From assembly GCF_005870035.1 (NCBI RefSeq), contig NZ_SWJG01000001.1, positions 1,661,639 to 1,725,638 on the forward strand: a DNA stretch of 64,000 bases. Reading direction: 5' to 3'. The DNA is from Spirosoma lacussanchae. Its GTDB lineage: Bacteria > Bacteroidota > Bacteroidia > Cytophagales > Spirosomataceae. The stretch's first letter is position 1, and the number at the start of each line of letters is the position of its first letter. The translations under genes were made by a program, and so were the position numbers. Positions 25,004 to 33,375 of the stretch are shown one piece after another. The notes under the pieces were generated by a model, which ran no database searches, was not told the origin of the DNA, and saw only the letters and a list, made by a program, of their open reading frames with translations.

Positions 25004-27130
25004 CTAGACATCTTTCATCAACCCGCGCCGGCGAAGCAGGGGTTTGATGTCGGGTTCGGCTCCCCGGAAGTTGCGGTACAACGTCATCGGATCTTCGGTA
25101 CCGCCTTTCTCGAGAACGTTTTTGCGGAACGACTGCGCCGACTTGGGGTCGAACAGCCCTTTTTGCTTGAATACCTCAAAAGCATCGGCATCGAGTACCG
25201 CCGACCAGATATAGCTGTAATACCCGGCTGAGTAACCACCGGCGAAGATGTGCTGGAAATAGGTGCTCCGATAGCGCGGAGGGATCTGATCGATCAGGCC
25301 GATTTTGTCCATAGCCTGTTTCTCGAAGGTGAGCACGTCGGTAGGCGTCTGGCCCGGCTTGAGGGTATGGTAAGCCATATCGAGCAGCGACGCAGCCAGG
25401 TATTCACTGGTTTCGAACCCCTGGTTAAACAGACTGCTCTTTTTGATCTTGTCGATCAGCGCATCGGGAATCACCGCGCCGGTTTGGTAATGTTTGGCAA
25501 ACAACCTGAGCATCTCCGGTTCAACGGCCCAGTTCTCCATAATCTGCGACGGCAGTTCTACAAAATCGCGGGGTACCGACGTGCCCGACTGACTCCCGTA
25601 ATGGACGTTGGACAGCAGCCCGTGCAGGGCATGACCGAACTCATGGAAAAACGTAGTGGTCTCGTCCAGCGTCAGCAGGGCCGGTGCGTTGCCGGTGGGT
25701 TTCGAGAAGTTACAGACAATGGAAACGACCGGCGTAATTTTCTGGCCGTTGTCCACTTCCTGCCGCCGGTAGCTGGTCATCCAGGCGCCACCGCGTTTGC
25801 TGGCCCGTGGGTGAAAATCCATGTACATCAACCCGAGGTGTCGCCCGTCGGCTTCTTTTACTTCATAGGCAACCGCTTCTTCGTGATAGGTCGGCACATC
25901 GGCGCGACGCTCGAAGCGGAGGCCGTAGAGCCGGTTGGTTAGGGTAAAAATTCCCTCGCGCACATTCTCCAGCGAGAAGTAAGGCCGTAGCTCCTGCTCA
26001 TCGAGCGCGTACTTTTCTTTACGCAGTTTCTCGGCGTAGTAGCGCCAGTCCCAACTGGCCAGTTTCTCGCCTTTACCCGTTCTATCCATCATAGCCTGCA
26101 GGTCGGCGGCCTCTTGTTTCGCAACAGGCACCGTGGCCGACCAGAGCTGGTTCAGCAGCTGAGCTACTTTCTCGGGTGTCTGGGCCATGCTTTCTTCGAG
26201 TCCGTAGGCTGCGTGGCTGTCGTAGCCCAGCAACTGCGCTTTTTCGGCCCGGAGCGCTACCATCTTTGCCATGATAGCCTTGTTATCGTGTTCGTCGTTG
26301 TGATTGCCCCGTTCCAGGTAAGCCCGGAACAGTTTCTCGCGGAGAGCCCGGTTGTCGGCGTATTGAAGAAACGGCATGATACTCGGGTTCTGTAGCGTAA
26401 AGACCCATTTGTCATCGCCCAGTTTTCGCTTCTTCGCTTCGTCGGCCGCACCGGCTACAACCGAGGCTGGTAACCCGTTGAGGTCGTCGGTTTTGTCGAT
26501 GACCAGCGTATAGGCGTTGTTTTCGGCGAGCAGGTTCTGGCCGAACTTCAGCGTCAGCACCGATAGCTCGCCGTTGATCTGCCGCAGCCGGTCCTGTTTG
26601 TCGGTAGTCAGGGCTGCGCCGTTGCGCACGAAATTTTTATACATCTTCTCGAGCAGCCGCTGCTGATCGCCCGACAGTTTGAGTTTGGTACGGCTTTCGT
26701 AAACAGCCTTCACCCGGTTGAACAATACCGGATTGAGCATGATATCGTCGCTGTGCTTAGCCAGTTTCGGGGCCACCGACTGGGCAATTTTCTGCAGCTG
26801 ATCGTTGGTGTTGGCCCCGTTCAGGTTTCCCAGTACCGTATTGACCCGGCGCAGCAGGTCGCCACTGGCTTCGACAGCCTCAACGGTGTTGGCAAAGGTG
26901 GGCGCTGCGGTCTGTTTCGTAATGGCCGCGATTTCGGCCGTTTGTTGCCGGATGCCTTCTTCAATCGCCGGCTCAAAGTGCTCGGGCTTGATCTGGTCGA
27001 AGGGCGGCACACCAAAGGGCGTGTTATACGTACTGAAAAACGGGTTCGACGTCGGCGGATCGACTACGACGCCAGACGTGAAGGCGGTCATAAGGGTCGT
27101 CAGGGCTAAAAGAGTTAATCCAGTTTTCAT
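25004..27130 (-). CDS. M3 family oligopeptidase (Dcp/OpdA-like), exported
   Basis: 708 residues from the ATG at 27130, which gives a clean signal peptide MKTGLTLLALTTLMTAFTSG; an ATG at 27190 adds 20 residues. The zinc site HEFGHALHGLL begins near residue 496, inside the C-terminal M3 domain, preceded by FCNFSKP-like and GMTSYRRQ-like segments of the family (VSIVCNFSKP, GAWMTSYRRQ) and followed by YGSQSGTSVPRDFVELPSQIMENW. The family cleaves short peptides, either as dipeptidyl carboxypeptidase or oligopeptidase; Bacteroidota enzymes with a signal peptide act in the periplasm. Confidence 0.94.
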   Translation of the reverse strand: MKTGLTLLALTTLMTAFTSGVVVDPPTSNPFFSTYNTPFGVPPFDQIKPEHFEPAIEEGIRQQTAEIAAITKQTAAPTFANTVEAVEASGDLLRRVNTVLGNLNGANTNDQLQKIAQSVAPKLAKHSDDIMLNPVLFNRVKAVYESRTKLKLSGDQQRLLEKMYKNFVRNGAALTTDKQDRLRQINGELSVLTLKFGQNLLAENNAYTLVIDKTDDLNGLPASVVAGAADEAKKRKLGDDKWVFTLQNPSIMPFLQYADNRALREKLFRAYLERGNHNDEHDNKAIMAKMVALRAEKAQLLGYDSHAAYGLEESMAQTPEKVAQLLNQLWSATVPVAKQEAADLQAMMDRTGKGEKLASWDWRYYAEKLRKEKYALDEQELRPYFSLENVREGIFTLTNRLYGLRFERRADVPTYHEEAVAYEVKEADGRHLGLMYMDFHPRASKRGGAWMTSYRRQEVDNGQKITPVVSIVCNFSKPTGNAPALLTLDETTTFFHEFGHALHGLLSNVHYGSQSGTSVPRDFVELPSQIMENWAVEPEMLRLFAKHYQTGAVIPDALIDKIKKSSLFNQGFETSEYLAASLLDMAYHTLKPGQTPTDVLTFEKQAMDKIGLIDQIPPRYRSTYFQHIFAGGYSAGYYSYIWSAVLDADAFEVFKQKGLFDPKSAQSFRKNVLEKGGTEDPMTLYRNFRGAEPDIKPLLRRRGLMKDV

Positions 27131-27357
27131 AATGATGAGCCAGGCCTGGCTCGGTTTGTTGCCAAAAATAACCCTTTTCATGGTCTTCATAAAGGAGAAG
27201 TAGCTGGAGATTTGGTCAGGTCGGATGACTGTTCAGGACATATCTGTCATCGTCAGCGTTTGCCGTCGGACATTTCCGGGGGCGATATGCAGGATCAGGA
27301 CCGACTCGCCCTAACTTAGCGCCCCAACTGTCAACGTGTAAACCGAAAACCGGTCAT

Positions 27358-27978
27358 ATGGCTCTGCAAACACTCGTAAAGATCTCTAACGTTACCAACC
27401 TGAGCGATGCCCGCTACTGCGCCGGCATGGGCGTCGATTTCCTGGGCTTCTCGATGGATGCCGATTCACCCGATTATATCGACCCCAAAAAATTTGCGGA
27501 AATACGGTCGTGGGTGGCCGGTGTGCAGATCGTTGGTGAGACCCGCTCCAGCGATCCCGACGTAATTGAACAACTGCTGGAGGCCTACCAGCCTGATCTC
27601 CTGCAGATCGACGAAGCCGCCATACTGCCTTACCTCACTACGTTCGACAAACCGCTCATTCTGCGGGCCGACCTGTCGCAGTTAACCCTCGATCAACTCG
27701 ATGCGCTGGTTCAGTCGGGCGCGGCCGGTGCCGAATATGTCCTGATCGAAAGTCCTGACCATGTTCATTTCGACGAGGATCTGAAAAAAGCCATTCAACA
27801 ACTGGCCGTTCGCCATCCGCTACTGCTGGGGACTGGCATTTCGGCAGATAACGTACATCAGCTGCTGACCGAGCTGCCGGTGAAAGGTATCGCCCTGCGT
27901 GGTGGCGATGAAGAGCGGCCGGGTAACCGCGAATTTGGGGAGCTGATGGATATTCTGGAAACCATTGAGGTCGATTAG
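27358..27978 (+). CDS. TrpF-like (phosphoribosylanthranilate isomerase fold) protein, catalytic residues altered
   Basis: 206 residues that follow the TrpF barrel from end to end: VKISNVTNLSDARYCAGMG aligns with the usual VKICG-T-L-DA start, SPDYIDPKKFAEI with SPRYI-P, LLQIDE with the substrate-contacting strand, and GTGISADNV plus GGDEERPG with the phosphate-binding loops. The catalytic Cys of the KICG motif is Ser10 and the catalytic Asp corresponds to Glu131 (VLIESPD). No trp genes are adjacent. It is probably not a normal TrpF; the retained phosphate loops suggest a phosphorylated ligand. Single gene with its own upstream region. Confidence 0.8.
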   Translation: MALQTLVKISNVTNLSDARYCAGMGVDFLGFSMDADSPDYIDPKKFAEIRSWVAGVQIVGETRSSDPDVIEQLLEAYQPDLLQIDEAAILPYLTTFDKPLILRADLSQLTLDQLDALVQSGAAGAEYVLIESPDHVHFDEDLKKAIQQLAVRHPLLLGTGISADNVHQLLTELPVKGIALRGGDEERPGNREFGELMDILETIEVD

Positions 27979-28104
27979 CTACTATGCATAACCTACTATC
28001 ATTGAAAACATACTTCCATCAATAGCCGCGTCCATCTGTCCAGTTCCGTTTCCACACATCCGGCCAACCTGCTACGTTTACAGTGGTTTTAGACACTAGA
28101 AGCC

Positions 28105-28581
28105 ATGAACAAACGATTCGAACGCATCGCCGACGAAGCCATAGTAGGGGGCGTATGTGCGGGCATAGCCCATTATTTCGGTATTAACCGGACCGTAGTG
28201 CGGCTGATTTTCCTGATCGGTATTCCCTGGCCGGCCTTTCCGGCATTCCTGATTTACATTATTCTGTGGATTGCCATGCCAAAGCAGCCACTGGGTGCGT
28301 CAGTCAATCAATTAACCGTGTATTCAAATCCTGTTTTTTCCATGAACCCTTACAACCCGAACCAGCCTGCATCGCCCGACCGGAGTGTTATTGGCGGGGC
28401 CGTCCTGATTATTCTGGGCGTCTTGTTTCTGCTTGACCGCTATTTCAACATCGACTTTGGCGATCTGTGGCCGTTTATCCTGATCGCAATCGGTTTGTGG
28501 CTGATTTTTAAGGATCGGATCAAAACCCCGTTCGATTCTAACAATACCAATAATCCGAACCACCCGAATACCGATTTATAA
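28105..28581 (+). CDS. PspC domain membrane protein
   Basis: 158 residues. The N-terminal PspC domain (RIADEAIVGGVCAGIAHYFG, about 6-25) is followed by a membrane segment LIFLIGIPWPAFPAFLIYIILWIAMP, a polar linker, and two further hydrophobic segments typical of LiaI/LiaF-like N termini (VIGGAVLIILGVLFLLDRYF and LWPFILIAIGLWLIF). PspC proteins sense or transmit cell-membrane stress. The next gene starts two bases after its stop, so the two are cotranscribed and likely act together. Confidence 0.9.
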   Translation: MNKRFERIADEAIVGGVCAGIAHYFGINRTVVRLIFLIGIPWPAFPAFLIYIILWIAMPKQPLGASVNQLTVYSNPVFSMNPYNPNQPASPDRSVIGGAVLIILGVLFLLDRYFNIDFGDLWPFILIAIGLWLIFKDRIKTPFDSNNTNNPNHPNTDL

Positions 28582-28583
28582 CT

Positions 28584-29603
28584 ATGCGACGCCATAATGG
28601 ATTGTTCTGGGGCATTTTTCTGCTCACGCTGGGGGTGCTGTTCCTGGCCCGAAACGCAGGATGGCTCGATGTAGACTGGCATTCGCTGGTCGATCTCTGG
28701 CCGGTGCTGCTGATCCTGGCCGGTGTCAACCTGATTCTGGAACGACGTGGCAGTTCGGCTGCGTTTGTGACGACCGTCATGTTGGGTGTCGCCGTACCGG
28801 CAACGCTCTTCGGATTCTTTGCCCATGATCGCGATCGGGATGAGTATAACTTCCGCTGGCACCGCGATAACGACGATGATGACGACGACAATCGATCGGC
28901 CGACGACGATAACGAAGACGACTACCGCGTAGAGCGGGATCGTCGGCAATCGGACAGGAGCTCGATTCAGTCGAATACGTTTACGGAGTCGATGGATGCC
29001 GACACGCGGGAGGCCGTACTGAAACTAGCGGGCGGGGCTGGGCGGTTTACCATCGGCGATCCGACGGCCGAGCTGATCAAAGCCGATACGAAGCAGCACC
29101 AGGGTACCTACTCGATGACGGTTGACCGGGACGCAACAACCCGCATTCCGACTATAGAACTGAAGCCCACAGACGAGGATCAGCACATAAACCTGAAAGA
29201 TGGTGAGTTCGATAACCGCGTCGATATTCACCTCAACGCGAAACCCGTCTGGTCGATGGACGTAGCGCTGGGTGCCGGGCAGGGAGATCTTGATCTGAGT
29301 GCCTATGCCGTTAAAAGTCTGAAGGTAGGCGTCGGAGCTGCCGACCTTGACCTGAAACTGGGCGACAAAGCCGATCAGGCCGATGTGAAACTCGATGTAG
29401 GCGCGGCTTCGGTAACCGTTCACGTACCGAAAGGGGTGGGCTGCCGGATCAAAAAGGATGGCGCCCTAAATATTGAACGGCTGGACGATTTTACCAGTGT
29501 GGGCGATGGCGAATACGTCAGCCCTGGTTATGATGCCGCCAGGAAGAAAATGCTCATCCGTTTCGACGGTGGGGTGTCAAGCTTCAAGGTGGTGCGCTAC
29601 TAA
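28584..29603 (+). CDS. LiaF-like membrane stress protein with a toast-rack domain
   Basis: 339 residues. Three hydrophobic segments at the N terminus (about 8-24, 38-51 and 58-78) resemble the LiaI/LiaF transmembrane region. Then comes a very acidic linker (DNDDDDDDNRSADDD, about 94-108) and a C-terminal beta-solenoid domain (about 150-339) with repeats such as LGAGQGDLDLS and VGVGAADLDLKLG, the pattern of LiaF C-terminal / DUF2154-type toast-rack domains. It overlaps in function with the PspC gene two bases upstream. A terminator follows. Role in envelope stress response is inferred from family. Confidence 0.85.
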   Translation: MRRHNGLFWGIFLLTLGVLFLARNAGWLDVDWHSLVDLWPVLLILAGVNLILERRGSSAAFVTTVMLGVAVPATLFGFFAHDRDRDEYNFRWHRDNDDDDDDNRSADDDNEDDYRVERDRRQSDRSSIQSNTFTESMDADTREAVLKLAGGAGRFTIGDPTAELIKADTKQHQGTYSMTVDRDATTRIPTIELKPTDEDQHINLKDGEFDNRVDIHLNAKPVWSMDVALGAGQGDLDLSAYAVKSLKVGVGAADLDLKLGDKADQADVKLDVGAASVTVHVPKGVGCRIKKDGALNIERLDDFTSVGDGEYVSPGYDAARKKMLIRFDGGVSSFKVVRY

Positions 29604-29623
29604 ACAGGAGCTTCTTCATAAAC

Positions 29624-29657
29624 AAGGCCCGGTCTGCTCACAGGCAAACCGGGCCTT
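29624..29657. terminator. terminator between the LiaF-like and Spy-like genes
   Basis: A perfect 10-base stem AAGGCCCGGT / ACCGGGCCTT with a 14-base loop between convergent genes. Confidence 0.7.
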
Positions 29658-29691
29658 GCTATATTATACACCTGAAAAGGCCGATGCGCGT

Positions 29692-30129
29692 CTAGTTATT
29701 CTGATTGTTCAACTGGTTGAGCAGCATCTTATTAAATGCCTGCTCGGTCCGGTACAGTTCGTTCAGCTGGGCCGCGCTGATCACCTTCAGAAACCGGTCC
29801 ATATATTCCTGGTCGAGGTCGGCCAGTTTCTGGCGGGTTGCGTTTACCTCCCGCAGGCCATTTTTCAGCTGGTCATCGCTCAGGTTGTTACGGGCCGGTT
29901 CGTTGCGGAGCTGCCTGATCCGGCGGTTCAGCTCCTGCTTTTTGGCGTTGTACTCGTTATATACGGCCCAGAACTGTGGCGCCTGATCGGTAGTCAGGTT
30001 TAGCCGATTCGTGATCATACCAATTTTAGCTGCTTCGATCTTCTGGCGCCCGTTGGGGTCGTTCTGTGCTGAAGCTACCTGTGCCGTCAGCACCAGGCCT
30101 ATGATCCAGCTTATCCATTTCAATTTCAT
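29692..30129 (-). CDS. Spy/CpxP-like periplasmic protein
   Basis: 145 residues from the ATG at 30129, chosen for its signal peptide MKLKWISWIIGLVLTAQVASAQ. The mature part is helical and charged: IGMITNRLNLTTDQAPQFW resembles the LTxxQ motif of Spy/CpxP proteins, followed by long helices (LKNGLREVNATRQKLADLDQ). Such proteins are periplasmic chaperones or stress sensors. It is last in a three-gene minus-strand set after an ECF sigma factor and a membrane protein, which suggests an envelope stress circuit. Confidence 0.78.
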   Translation of the reverse strand: MKLKWISWIIGLVLTAQVASAQNDPNGRQKIEAAKIGMITNRLNLTTDQAPQFWAVYNEYNAKKQELNRRIRQLRNEPARNNLSDDQLKNGLREVNATRQKLADLDQEYMDRFLKVISAAQLNELYRTEQAFNKMLLNQLNNQNN

Positions 30130-30152
30130 AGTCGTAGAAATAGCCATAGTCA

Positions 30153-30617
30153 TCAGGAGCCGAGATTAGTCGATTCCCGAACATTCTGTTCGTCAATAAG
30201 TTGCTGGATGTCGTCTGGCCGAACATTCAGGTACTGAATGGCGGTGGTATCGTTACCCATCGACGAATGAATCTGGTCGCTGTCGGCCAGTTCATACGGA
30301 TCGATCCCCTGTTCGTCGAGGTAAGCCGCAATGGTTTCTTTGCCAACATCCGCCAGGGCTTCACTGCCCAGCGATTCCTGCCGTTCGGGTAGCGTTTGCC
30401 ATACCAGTACAGCAATCAGACTGGCACCTGCCAGCGTAGCGGCTGTCCGTTGCCATGACCAGCTGATGGTAAAAGCTGGCTTTGAGCGCTGGGCCAGACG
30501 GGTCTGTACCCGCGAGGGCAACGCATCAAAATAGCCGTCGGGAGCCGTGAAAGGCGGTTGCCGGAGCGGATGCTCCGGTGGAAGTTCGTCGAGCCGGTAT
30601 AGATTCTTGTCGTTCAT
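30153..30617 (-). CDS. membrane protein in anti-sigma position
   Basis: 154 residues from the ATG at 30617 (the open frame reaches 30641). A soluble N-terminal part (MNDKNLYRLDELPPEHPLRQ, then FTAPDGYFDALPSRVQTRLAQ) precedes one membrane segment (ATLAGASLIAVLVWQTLP, about 65-82) and an acidic C-terminal part. The PPFTAPDGYFDALP pattern is frequent in Bacteroidota proteins encoded after ECF sigma genes. It is placed between the sigma factor and the Spy-like protein, so an anti-sigma or signalling role is likely, but no zinc-binding ASD motif is seen. Confidence 0.68.
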   Translation of the reverse strand: MNDKNLYRLDELPPEHPLRQPPFTAPDGYFDALPSRVQTRLAQRSKPAFTISWSWQRTAATLAGASLIAVLVWQTLPERQESLGSEALADVGKETIAAYLDEQGIDPYELADSDQIHSSMGNDTTAIQYLNVRPDDIQQLIDEQNVRESTNLGS

Positions 30618-30684
30618 GGCCTTTGTGTAGGTTGCACACAATTTAGGTTGTATCGGGTGTTGGACAGCTGGTTTGCGTTCAGGT

Positions 30685-31257
30685 TTAATCAGTTGTATCG
30701 GTTTTCGTCAGATAATCCTCGATTTTTTTGACGGCGAGGTGATACGACGCTTTCAGGGCGCCAACCGATGTTCCCGTAATTTCTGAAATTTCTTCGTACT
30801 TCATGTCGTCGAAGTACTTCATATTAAATACCAACCGTTGTTTGTCAGGGAGTTTGAGCAGGGCTTTCTGTAGTTTGAGCTGTACTTCTTCGCCACTCAG
30901 CTCGTTGCCCGACGTTACGTAATCGGCATTACTCTCCAGCTTTTCCATCAACTCACCCTCTACATCACCGATGGGCAGAAAAAAACGCCGGCGTTTCTTG
31001 TTGAGGAAGTTCAGGCACTCGTTGGTGGCAATCCGATATATCCATGTATATAACTGACTGTCACCCCGAAACTGTTCCAGGCTATTCCAGACTTTGATAA
31101 ATGTCTCCTGCACCAGGTCGTCGGCATCGTCATGGTCAATAACCATCTTCCGGACGTGCCAATAAATTTTCTGCTGGTACTTACGTATCAGCAGATTAAA
31201 GGCATAGTTCCGGCTCGACGGGTCCTTAAATTTGGCTAGGAGTTCTTCGTCAGTCAT
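30685..31257 (-). CDS. ECF-type RNA polymerase sigma factor
   Basis: 190 residues with region 2 (about 25-90: LIRKYQQKIYWHVRKMV, DDADDLVQETFIKVWNSL) and region 4 (about 130-182: LPDKQRLVFNMKYFDDMKYEEISEITGTSVGALKASYHLAVKKI). The layout is that of group 4 sigma-70 factors. It heads a minus-strand set with a membrane protein and a Spy-like protein. A very long inverted repeat separates it from the transketolase gene upstream, and may terminate that transcript or shape the sigma leader. Confidence 0.94.
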   Translation of the reverse strand: MTDEELLAKFKDPSSRNYAFNLLIRKYQQKIYWHVRKMVIDHDDADDLVQETFIKVWNSLEQFRGDSQLYTWIYRIATNECLNFLNKKRRRFFLPIGDVEGELMEKLESNADYVTSGNELSGEEVQLKLQKALLKLPDKQRLVFNMKYFDDMKYEEISEITGTSVGALKASYHLAVKKIEDYLTKTDTTD

Positions 31258-31265
31258 TGTGCTGA

Positions 31266-31357
31266 ATTTTCGGTGCCTGGTGTTCGGTCTGGGCGGGTAC
31301 TACCGCAAACTGGCGTCTGAGAGCCCGTCCGTAAACCGAACACCAATCACCGAAAAT
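31266..31357. repeat. long inverted repeat between transketolase and sigma factor genes
   Basis: Arms of 23 bases at 31266-31288 and 31335-31357 pair with two mismatches (ATTTTCGGTG...TGGTGTTCGGT against its complement). The 46-base loop contains a further stem of about eight pairs (GGGCGGG/CCCGTCC). The repeat begins one base after the transketolase stop codon. Confidence 0.75.
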
Positions 31358-31358
31358 C

Positions 31359-32312
31359 TTATTTTCTTGCCATTACTTTCTTCACCTGCTCAACAATTTT
31401 GTCGGCAGTAAGACCGTATTTCTGCATCAGCTGGTCGGGCGTGCCGCTTTCGCCGAAGGTATCGTGTACACCCACGTATTCGAGCGGAGCCGGGAAGTGA
31501 CGGGCCAGTACCTGCGCCACGCTATCGCCCAGACCGCCGTTGAGCATGTGTTCTTCGGCCGATACCGCACAGCCCGTTTTCCGTACCGATGCCAGAATAG
31601 CCTCTTCGTCTAACGGTTTGATGGTGTGAATATTGACAATATCGGCTTCAATTCCCTGCTCGCTCAGAATTTCGCCCGCTTTGATGGCTTCCCAGACCAG
31701 ATGGCCTGTGCAGAAGATCGACACCGCGTCGCCCTCATTCACGTGCCAGGCTTTACCAATTTCGAACTGCTGGTCAGCGGGGGTAAACACCGGAATGACC
31801 GGCCGGCCGAAGCGCAGATAGACAGGGCCGTCGTGCTCGGCAATGGCGATCGTAGCGGCTTTGGTCTGGTTGTAGTCGCAGGGGTTGATAACGGTCATGT
31901 TGGGCAGCATCTTCATCATGCCCAGGTCTTCCAGAATCTGGTGGGTAGCGCCGTCTTCGCCCAGGGTCAGACCCGCGTGCGAAGCGCAGATTTTTACGTT
32001 CTTGTTTGAGTAAGCTACCGACTGCCGGATCTGGTCGTATACGCGGCCCGTAGCGAAGTTAGCGAAGGTGGTAGCGAAAGGAATTTTGCCGCCAATGGTC
32101 AGACCAGCCGATACGCCGATCATGTTAGCCTCGGCGATGCCACACTGTACAAATCGCTCCGGATATTCCTTGATGAACGTTTCGAGTTTGAGCGATCCGG
32201 CCAGGTCGGCGGTCAGGGCAATGACGTTCGGGTTTGAGCGGCCCAGCTCAGCAATACCCGCACCGAAGCCCGAGCGGGTGTCTTTCTTGTCGGTATATTC
32301 GTATTTTTTCAT
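31359..32312 (-). CDS. transketolase, C-terminal subunit
   Basis: 317 residues from the ATG at 32312; the open frame to 32426 adds residues with no family match. It corresponds to the pyrimidine-binding and C-terminal domains of transketolase: DTRSGFGAGIAELGRSNPNVIALTADLAGS, GIAEANMIGVSAGL with the conserved Glu of the ThDP site, and HAGLTLGEDGATHQ. With the neighbouring N-terminal subunit it would form a split transketolase moving two-carbon units in the pentose phosphate pathway. The two genes are 134 bases apart on the same strand. Confidence 0.92.
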   Translation of the reverse strand: MKKYEYTDKKDTRSGFGAGIAELGRSNPNVIALTADLAGSLKLETFIKEYPERFVQCGIAEANMIGVSAGLTIGGKIPFATTFANFATGRVYDQIRQSVAYSNKNVKICASHAGLTLGEDGATHQILEDLGMMKMLPNMTVINPCDYNQTKAATIAIAEHDGPVYLRFGRPVIPVFTPADQQFEIGKAWHVNEGDAVSIFCTGHLVWEAIKAGEILSEQGIEADIVNIHTIKPLDEEAILASVRKTGCAVSAEEHMLNGGLGDSVAQVLARHFPAPLEYVGVHDTFGESGTPDQLMQKYGLTADKIVEQVKKVMARK

Positions 32313-32446
32313 TTGTCGTAAAGAAACGCTGTCATTGCGTTCCGGTTTGTAGTCAGTTCGCCGAAGCGAGGGTTGGCAAGCGGGATAGAATCGTATCGAT
32401 AGCCGAACAGAACGCTTTACCGGCAAGCTGGTCGGCTATGTTGATA

Positions 32447-33304
32447 TCAATAATCGGTAACGCCGATGGACAGCGGCAGGCCGTTGAGGGCTTGCTGCAG
32501 CTGGTCGGCGTTGGGAGCCGTACCGTGCCATTTGTAATTACCGACCATGTACTCCACGCCGAAGCCCATCTCGGTGTGCATCAGAATCATGGTAGGCACG
32601 TCCGGGTCTTCCTGCGATTTACGAAGCGTCCGGATCACGTCACTGATGTCGTTACCTTCCATCTCGTCTACGAACCAGCCGAACGCGCGGTACTTGGCCG
32701 CCAGATCCCGGTTGTCGTTCACGTTCTGGGTGGTGCCGTCAATCTGGGCGTGGTTAAGGTCGATGATCGCCGTCAGGTTACCCAGTTTTTTGTTTGGAGC
32801 AAACTGGGCTGCTTCCCAGATCTGACCTTCCTGCTGCTCGCCATCGCCCATGAGAACATAAACATGTTTGTCGTCGCCGTTCAGTTTTTTGGCGTAGGCG
32901 GCCCCGCAGGCAACCGACAGGCCCTGACCCAGTGAGCCCGAAGCAATCCGAACGCCCGGAATGTGCTCGGCCGTAGCTGGGTGACCCTGCAGGCGGCTAT
33001 CCAGTTTGCGGAATGTAGCCAACTCCGAAATGGGGAAATAGCCAGCCCGGGCCAGCACCGAGTAAAACACGGGCGAAATGTGACCGTTCGACAGGAAGAA
33101 CAGGTCTTCATCGTGACCGTTCATGTCGAAAACCGGTTTGCCATCTCCGTCCAGCTTCCGACGCATGATGTCGAAATAGAGGGCAACCATGAAGTCGGTG
33201 CAGCCAAGAGAGCCGCCCGGGTGGCCTGAGTTAACGGCGGCTACCATGCGGAGAATGTCGCGCCGTACGGCGGTAGCAATACCTTCAAGTTGTTGTAGTT
33301 CCAT
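32447..33304 (-). CDS. transketolase, N-terminal subunit
   Basis: 285 residues from the ATG at 33304, matching the family start (MELQQLEGIATAVRRDILRM); the open frame continues to 33514 without homology. The ThDP-binding segment runs from MGDGEQQEGQIWEAAQFA to IDLNHAQIDG, with NSGHPGGSLGCTDF and GSLGQGLSVACG upstream. It lacks the pyrimidine domain, supplied by the gene at 31359. Separate N and C subunits are known in many bacteria and archaea. A long inverted repeat lies between this gene and bcp. Confidence 0.93.
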   Translation of the reverse strand: MELQQLEGIATAVRRDILRMVAAVNSGHPGGSLGCTDFMVALYFDIMRRKLDGDGKPVFDMNGHDEDLFFLSNGHISPVFYSVLARAGYFPISELATFRKLDSRLQGHPATAEHIPGVRIASGSLGQGLSVACGAAYAKKLNGDDKHVYVLMGDGEQQEGQIWEAAQFAPNKKLGNLTAIIDLNHAQIDGTTQNVNDNRDLAAKYRAFGWFVDEMEGNDISDVIRTLRKSQEDPDVPTMILMHTEMGFGVEYMVGNYKWHGTAPNADQLQQALNGLPLSIGVTDY

Positions 33305-33314
33305 ATACGTAGCG

Positions 33315-33373
33315 CGGATGTCCACGTCCGCATCTGTCTTTAAACGTGTGTGAAAACCGGACGTGGACATCCG
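33315..33373. repeat. 16-base inverted repeat between transketolase and bcp
   Basis: CGGATGTCCACGTCCG at 33315-33330 and its exact complement CGGACGTGGACATCCG at 33358-33373, 27 bases apart. It begins two bases beyond the bcp stop and ends ten bases before the transketolase start. Each arm is itself partly palindromic (GTCCACGTCC), as in REP-like intergenic elements. Confidence 0.75.
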
Positions 33374-33375
33374 GA

